Below, in pieces: positions 23,301 through 26,601 of a stretch of 26,601 nt of DNA. The notes beneath the pieces were generated by a model. It saw only the letters and a program-made list of their open reading frames with translations, did no database searches and had not been told where the DNA came from. Origin of the DNA: Dehalococcoidia bacterium UBA1152 (GTDB lineage: Bacteria > Chloroflexota > Dehalococcoidia > Lucifugimonadales > UBA2962); assembly GCA_002311285.1 (NCBI GenBank), contig DBZU01000023.1, positions 14,414 to 41,014 of the forward strand. Direction: 5' to 3'. Both the position numbers and the translations under genes were made by a program. How positions within the stretch are numbered: position 1 is the first letter of the stretch; the number at the start of each line of letters is the position of its first letter.

Positions 23301-24905
23301 TGGTTGAGTATCTGGATCATACATCGGTAACTCTTCCACCTGGTAACTATGTAAATCAGGTAATCCTTCTTCCCAATGTTCCTTTAGAATCACACTACCT
23401 TCGGGTATGTTTGTTTTTATCCATTCGGATGCTCTTACTGCTGTATGGGGTTTAGAATAAATTGATAGATATGAAATCGAATAAAAAATCGTGAATAGAG
23501 TTAAGACAATACCAGCCAAGATTAAACACGATTTGAGATATTTATAATAATCCCGCAAATTTTTTAATTCTTTGAACCAACGTAACAATGTATTCCATAA
23601 ACTGATCAACATTTGAGATCCAAACATAATCAAAAACGGGGTTACTGGAATCATGTAACGCATAAACTTTACTTCGAGTGAACCGGTTATTATTAGATAT
23701 GGTAAAACCCAGGCCAATACGATGACATCTAGACGATTTTTGGCAGGCCGATACGGAAGGGTTAAAAATAAAGAAACAGTTACAATTACCGATGAGAGAA
23801 TGACAATCTTAATATCATTGGACCATATTAAAAGGCATGCCGGAACTAAAATGCCAATGATGGCGTATAAAATTGCTCTGCGGTACTCCATTCCTCGGAA
23901 AGACGTGAATAAAAGACCGGCCCAGGCGATTATTCCTAAAGGTATCCCAAGTCCCCAAACAACATGTTGGCGAATAAAGTACCAGTATGGCAAAGTATCA
24001 ATGTATTGTCTGGTGTATGGATAGTCACGGATTCTTCTAACCATTTCAGATTGTTCACTAAAATCTGAATAAAATTGTTTCCAGTCCAAAAAAGCATAAG
24101 GCTGAGTCACAAAAAACGCCGTCGCTGCGGCAAGTAATCCAGTAAATGAATTTACAAAGAAAATTTTAAATCTATCTTGAAATGAATAATTTGGACCTTC
24201 ATCGTTCCCCGCTAAATTTGTCAGCCAAATTAAATGAGCGACTGCAAAGGCTAATAAAATCGGCAATTGACTAGCTTTAGTAGCGAGGCCTAACCCTAAA
24301 AACAAACCCGCTAATACAGAATTTGACAAACCTCCAAACCTAGCAACTCGATATAAAAAAAATATTGTTACGACTGCAAACATTGCTTGTAGAGTATCTA
24401 CAGTAAAAAAATGGCTTAACTGAATATGCAAAACGGCTACTGAAACCAACCCGGCTGTAATAAGAGCTACTTTTCGACTGTAGAGACGCGTTGCAAGAAT
24501 ATATACAGTTATTAAAGTAATAACGTCAGCGATGCTCGAAACTATTCTTCCGGTTATCCTTAAGTCAGTTATTCCTGGGCTTGCTATAGTCTCTGAAAGT
24601 AATTCGATGCCCTTGATTAGATATAGCGGTAAAGAACCATATGCAAACCATTTTGGATTCCAAGAACTTTCATTTGAATCAAATAGAGACGTTAGTTCGC
24701 CTGGTTTAGGCGGCGATATTTCACCAACCTTAAATAAAATTGCGCGTTCATCAGGGTGTGGAGTGAATGCAATCCCATCGTCCCAATTAATTCCATATAT
24801 CCTTACTGCCAGCGCGAGGGCTATTATTGCCACAATTCCAATTGCATGTCGGCGGCTTTGTATAAAGCTTAATATTGAGAATGGATTTTTAGACAACTTT
24901 GACAT
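20349..24905 (-). CDS. Giant polytopic membrane protein: GT-C (PMT/ArnT-like) glycosyltransferase fused to a Chlor_Arch_YYY (DUF2298) domain
   Basis: 1518 residues, with dozens of hydrophobic segments. The N-terminal part (about 15-560) looks like a GT39/PMT_2 glycosyltransferase: a first helix at 20-37, then the outer loop FTPHPDERA, whose acidic pair matches the catalytic loop of GT-C enzymes that use polyprenyl-phosphate sugars. An extracytoplasmic stretch follows (about 490-690; EWIKTNIPEGSVILKEHWEE). The C-terminal half (about 700-1515) is the YYY domain known mainly from Chloroflexota and Archaea: NYYYFGQF near residue 868, EFPFFSFLFADLHAHM near 1008 and MNSIFKFYLQIW near 1288. The role is probably surface glycan or lipid glycosylation; substrate unknown. 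No Shine-Dalgarno is evident. It is a single-gene unit, divergent from the O-methyltransferase. Confidence 0.88.
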   Translation of the reverse strand: MSKLSKNPFSILSFIQSRRHAIGIVAIIALALAVRIYGINWDDGIAFTPHPDERAILFKVGEISPPKPGELTSLFDSNESSWNPKWFAYGSLPLYLIKGIELLSETIASPGITDLRITGRIVSSIADVITLITVYILATRLYSRKVALITAGLVSVAVLHIQLSHFFTVDTLQAMFAVVTIFFLYRVARFGGLSNSVLAGLFLGLGLATKASQLPILLAFAVAHLIWLTNLAGNDEGPNYSFQDRFKIFFVNSFTGLLAAATAFFVTQPYAFLDWKQFYSDFSEQSEMVRRIRDYPYTRQYIDTLPYWYFIRQHVVWGLGIPLGIIAWAGLLFTSFRGMEYRRAILYAIIGILVPACLLIWSNDIKIVILSSVIVTVSLFLTLPYRPAKNRLDVIVLAWVLPYLIITGSLEVKFMRYMIPVTPFLIMFGSQMLISLWNTLLRWFKELKNLRDYYKYLKSCLILAGIVLTLFTIFYSISYLSIYSKPHTAVRASEWIKTNIPEGSVILKEHWEEGLPDLHSYQVEELPMYDPDTQPKTNSISNQLAKSDALIIYSDRLYGTIPRLRDRYPNSSVYYELLFSGQLGYKLANYQTSYPSLMGLTFIHDSFSRPNLPLPNKFGGFENKNVSINLGHSDESFSVYDHPTVLIFINAQKYDSNTIRQMIEAKSNNKNVLGTNPTGPIFNEKDLATQLNGGTYTEIFRNDSWTRKYPVLIWLILIEGLMILAFPLTFMIMRPLPDKGFMFSKMIGVLFIAIIVWLLVSFQWLSFNYATITIATLFLTLASLIIFVINKKDILQFVQTRWRFLLITECLFLTAFFIFLVIRMANPDLWHPFRGGEKPMDIAYLNAIVKSTAMPPYDPWFSGGFLNYYYFGQFIVAMLIKATAIELRTAYNLAIPLFFAMTIAGSFSIGYNLAVWSQISRKNIKSLISTGPSFINPYLAGCMAAIFVAVLGNLDGIIQVVTSLINTAKGLSYTSFDFWQSSRMMPPDPPGFEITEFPFFSFLFADLHAHMIAIPFTLLVLVLALALILNRNYSAKSRILFISGESFQTIGILATLGITIGSLRLINTWDYPTYLIIGCIAIFLSNYFRYENVRSSMALRSIIHCVFIFLIGYFVFLPFHTTYESFVSSVEKTTNTTVLWQFLAINGLFIFILGSFYIYEMRNVFSYARSTNIFKKNTIKFSLASLPIQKSFVPYISKFFALSLVAAIAYALVIKTGSTIPFLAALALLVCSVGITKVLQKEYKYRSDVFVSLIVLVSLLLAIGLDVFRVEGDIDRMNSIFKFYLQIWILLGIASSYALWRLASNYKNVFKSYRLINNLKFKPSMVIWIFILILLLVSSAIYPVLGTRDRLDDRFDSVTGGLTLDGMAYMKSSKFTDQMGTMVLKHDYQAIMWLQENIIGSPIILEGHTPAYRWGNRISIYTGLPTVIGWQWHQEQQRWLYHNDIAERIRDVEVLYSTTEIHTAIDIINKYRINYIYIGELETLYYPANGLEKFHANLNGVITPVYKSGKVTIYRVKN

Positions 24906-25041
24906 TAGTTTATTTTGTAAAATTATTTATTGTTTTTGGAATTAAATACTAAATTAAACACATCAGACAGAACAATTTAAGAATATTATATGTATACACT
25001 TTGATACAGTACGTTTTATTAAGTTGTAATAGAGGATTTAA

Positions 25042-25683
25042 ATGCTAACATTTGTGCCTGAAGAGATAGAGAATTATTCAATACAACATACCAGTAAGTT
25101 ACCTAATTATTTACAAAAATTAATTAGATTAACCCAAGAAACACGTGAAGATGCAATGATGTTGTCTGGTCCAATCGAAGGCAATCTTCTTCAATTACTT
25201 GTAATTTCCACAAAAGCAAAAAGAATTTTAGAGATAGGTACTTTTACAGGATTTTCCGCCCAGATGATGGCCGATGCGTTGCCAAATGATGGAGAAATAA
25301 TTACCTGCGATATCGACAAAGAAACTGCAAAAATTGCAAACGAGTGTTTTTTAGAGTCAGGGCACAGTGAGAAAATCACTCAAAAACTTGGACCTGCACT
25401 GGAAACAATGTCAGAGTTAAAAGGATCGTTCGATATCATTTTTATCGATGCGGATAAAGAGAATTACACAGCTTATTATGAAAAATCCATGGACTTACTA
25501 TCAGATAGCGGACTGATAATAATCGATAATGTGCTTTGGGGAGGAAGGGTTTTAAACCCAAAAGATGAAACAGACATAGCTATTGCCTCACTTAATGACC
25601 ACATCACCAATGATTCAAGAGTTACACACGTTATGCTGCCGATTAGAGACGGGGTGATGTTAGTAACACCATCCAATAAATAA
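25042..25683 (+). CDS. SAM-dependent O-methyltransferase (CCoAMT/Methyltransf_3 family)
   Basis: 213 residues of the cation-dependent O-methyltransferase family related to caffeoyl-CoA and catechol O-methyltransferases. The SAM-binding motif is EIGTFTGFSA (64-73), with the acidic residue after strand 2 in CDIDKE (89-94). The metal site is FIDADKENY (134-142), with D136 and D138, plus D162-N163 in IIIDNVLWGG. AGAGG precedes the ATG by about 6 nt. The substrate cannot be told; bacterial members methylate catechol-like hydroxyls on small molecules. The lipoprotein gene begins 17 nt downstream on the same strand, so the two are likely cotranscribed. Confidence 0.92.
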   Translation: MLTFVPEEIENYSIQHTSKLPNYLQKLIRLTQETREDAMMLSGPIEGNLLQLLVISTKAKRILEIGTFTGFSAQMMADALPNDGEIITCDIDKETAKIANECFLESGHSEKITQKLGPALETMSELKGSFDIIFIDADKENYTAYYEKSMDLLSDSGLIIIDNVLWGGRVLNPKDETDIAIASLNDHITNDSRVTHVMLPIRDGVMLVTPSNK

Positions 25684-25700
25684 AAATCATTGCCTTAAAT

Positions 25701-26601
25701 ATGATCATTTTTTCATTTTTCAAAATACTAAAACGCATTTTAGTTATTAGTTGTCTGCTATTGACATTGTTAGCTTGTGCGGGCGGTGAATCCGCATTGG
25801 ACGAGGTTGGTCAATGGGAAATTGTGGATGCAGGTCTGCCGGCTGCATTAATCGCAATTTGGGGCTCTGGTGTCGATGATATATGGGTGGTTGGAGCTGA
25901 CAGTGAAGATGGCATTGGACCAATGGTTTTACATCGTGATCATGGGCGTTGGTCCCGTATAAACACAGGCAGGACAGGAGACTTGTGGTGGGTTTTTGGA
26001 TTTGATGAGGGCCCAATATTTATGGGTGGAGAAAATGGAATGATTTTACGCCAGGATGGAGATCTAATGAAGTTAATGGAAACTCCTGGACGAGCTACCG
26101 TATATGGGATTTGGGGTGTGAGCCCTGATGATTTATGGGCTGTAGGAGGAAATGTGATAGACGGAGGATTTGTATGGAGGTACACAGGTGAAAAGTGGTT
26201 TGAATTAAGGGAATTACCAGAAGAAATCAAAGCTAATCACTCAATGTTTAAAGTTTGGGGCAATACTAATGATGTGTGGATTGTTGGCACTGGCGGAGTA
26301 ATATTGAATTATAAAAATGGCACATTGTTGGAGCAATCAGGAATTACAAACCGGACCCTGTTTACAATACACGGAAATAACGATATTGCTATTACTGTAG
26401 GTGGTTCGGGAGAACAAGGAAAAATACTCGAATTCCAGGAAAACGTGTGGAAAGAGGTGTCACCCAAAGAGACTCCTCATATCATTGGAATTCGAGTCAA
26501 AGGGGAAATTGGTTACGCTGTCGGAATTCGTGGAACCGTACTTAAGCGTGACAATAACGGATGGCGTAAAGTAAATACAGGGATTAATTTGTCAGAGGCG
26601 T
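25701..26601 (+). CDS. Lipoprotein with WG-DDIW-VG beta-propeller-like repeats, truncated by the window edge
   Basis: From ATG 25701 the frame stays open for 300 codons to the right edge. The N-terminus is a lipoprotein signal: basic KILKR, a hydrophobic run and lipobox LLAC with Cys26. The mature part has repeats of the form IWGSGVDDIWVVG, IWGVSPDDLWAVGG and VWGNTNDVWIVGTGG, each about 45-70 residues apart, followed by related IHGNNDIAITVGG. Such 'WG..xDDxWAVG' repeats occur in exported, probably beta-propeller proteins. It would sit on the outer face of the membrane. Function is unknown. No Shine-Dalgarno is apparent, and the start could be reached by coupling from the O-methyltransferase gene. 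Confidence 0.85.
   Translation, partial: MIIFSFFKILKRILVISCLLLTLLACAGGESALDEVGQWEIVDAGLPAALIAIWGSGVDDIWVVGADSEDGIGPMVLHRDHGRWSRINTGRTGDLWWVFGFDEGPIFMGGENGMILRQDGDLMKLMETPGRATVYGIWGVSPDDLWAVGGNVIDGGFVWRYTGEKWFELRELPEEIKANHSMFKVWGNTNDVWIVGTGGVILNYKNGTLLEQSGITNRTLFTIHGNNDIAITVGGSGEQGKILEFQENVWKEVSPKETPHIIGIRVKGEIGYAVGIRGTVLKRDNNGWRKVNTGINLSEA

Noticed and set aside
25747..26230. Two minus-strand open frames, rich in Pro and His
   Set aside because: They are shadows of the lipoprotein gene; the plus strand has a lipobox and in-phase repeats.
1..26601. tRNA or rRNA genes, CRISPR arrays, transposases, integrases or attachment sites
   Set aside because: I saw no cloverleaf-like sequence, regularly spaced repeats or recombinase motifs in any intergenic region or frame.

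Overview
The window reads as chromosomal DNA from an AT-rich, gene-dense bacterium, most likely a free-living member of the Chloroflexota (a marine SAR202/Dehalococcoidia-like lineage would fit). That placement is inference. It rests on a very large glycosyltransferase plus 'YYY'-domain membrane protein, an ECF sigma factor paired with a DUF5667-type membrane protein, a LexA box of the GAAC-N4-GTTC type known from Gram-positives and Dehalococcoides, and many TTG/GTG starts. I found no phage genes, transposases, CRISPR arrays, rRNA or tRNA.

Layout. 1-1403 (-) is the N-terminal two thirds of a methylmalonyl-CoA mutase large subunit, cut by the left edge. It is divergent from ruvB (1542-2588), which has a well-formed promoter with an SOS box over its start site. 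A dCMP deaminase follows. A minus-strand block (3160-5577) holds an ECF sigma factor, a DUF5667-like membrane protein whose N-terminal module is tandemly duplicated, and a small membrane protein. Next comes a decayed rimI-type acetyltransferase (5756-6241), then a DASS/SLC13 transporter with RCK_C domains. On the plus strand follow citrate synthase, a small membrane protein and a solitary PrkA kinase.

12646-17023 (-) is a four-gene 2-oxo acid (acetoin/pyruvate-type) dehydrogenase operon: E1 alpha, two tandem E1 beta paralogues and E2, with no E3. It shares a symmetric divergent promoter region with an amidohydrolase. Then come a DapA-like aldolase, a stand-alone Lrp/AsnC ligand-binding (RAM) protein, a flavin-reductase-like protein, the 1518-residue GT/YYY membrane protein, an O-methyltransferase, and a lipoprotein with WG-DDIW-VG repeats running off the right edge.

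Themes. Central carbon metabolism dominates: mutase, citrate synthase, 2-oxo acid dehydrogenase and carboxylate transport would feed propionyl- and acetyl-CoA into the TCA cycle. The most distinctive items are the alpha-beta-beta'-E2 operon, the 14-bp perfect inverted repeat placing TATAAT boxes on both strands, the 306-bp-period duplication in the sigma-factor partner, the rimI relic, and the SOS operator of ruvB. I saw no self-contained, clearly unknown defence or mobile system.
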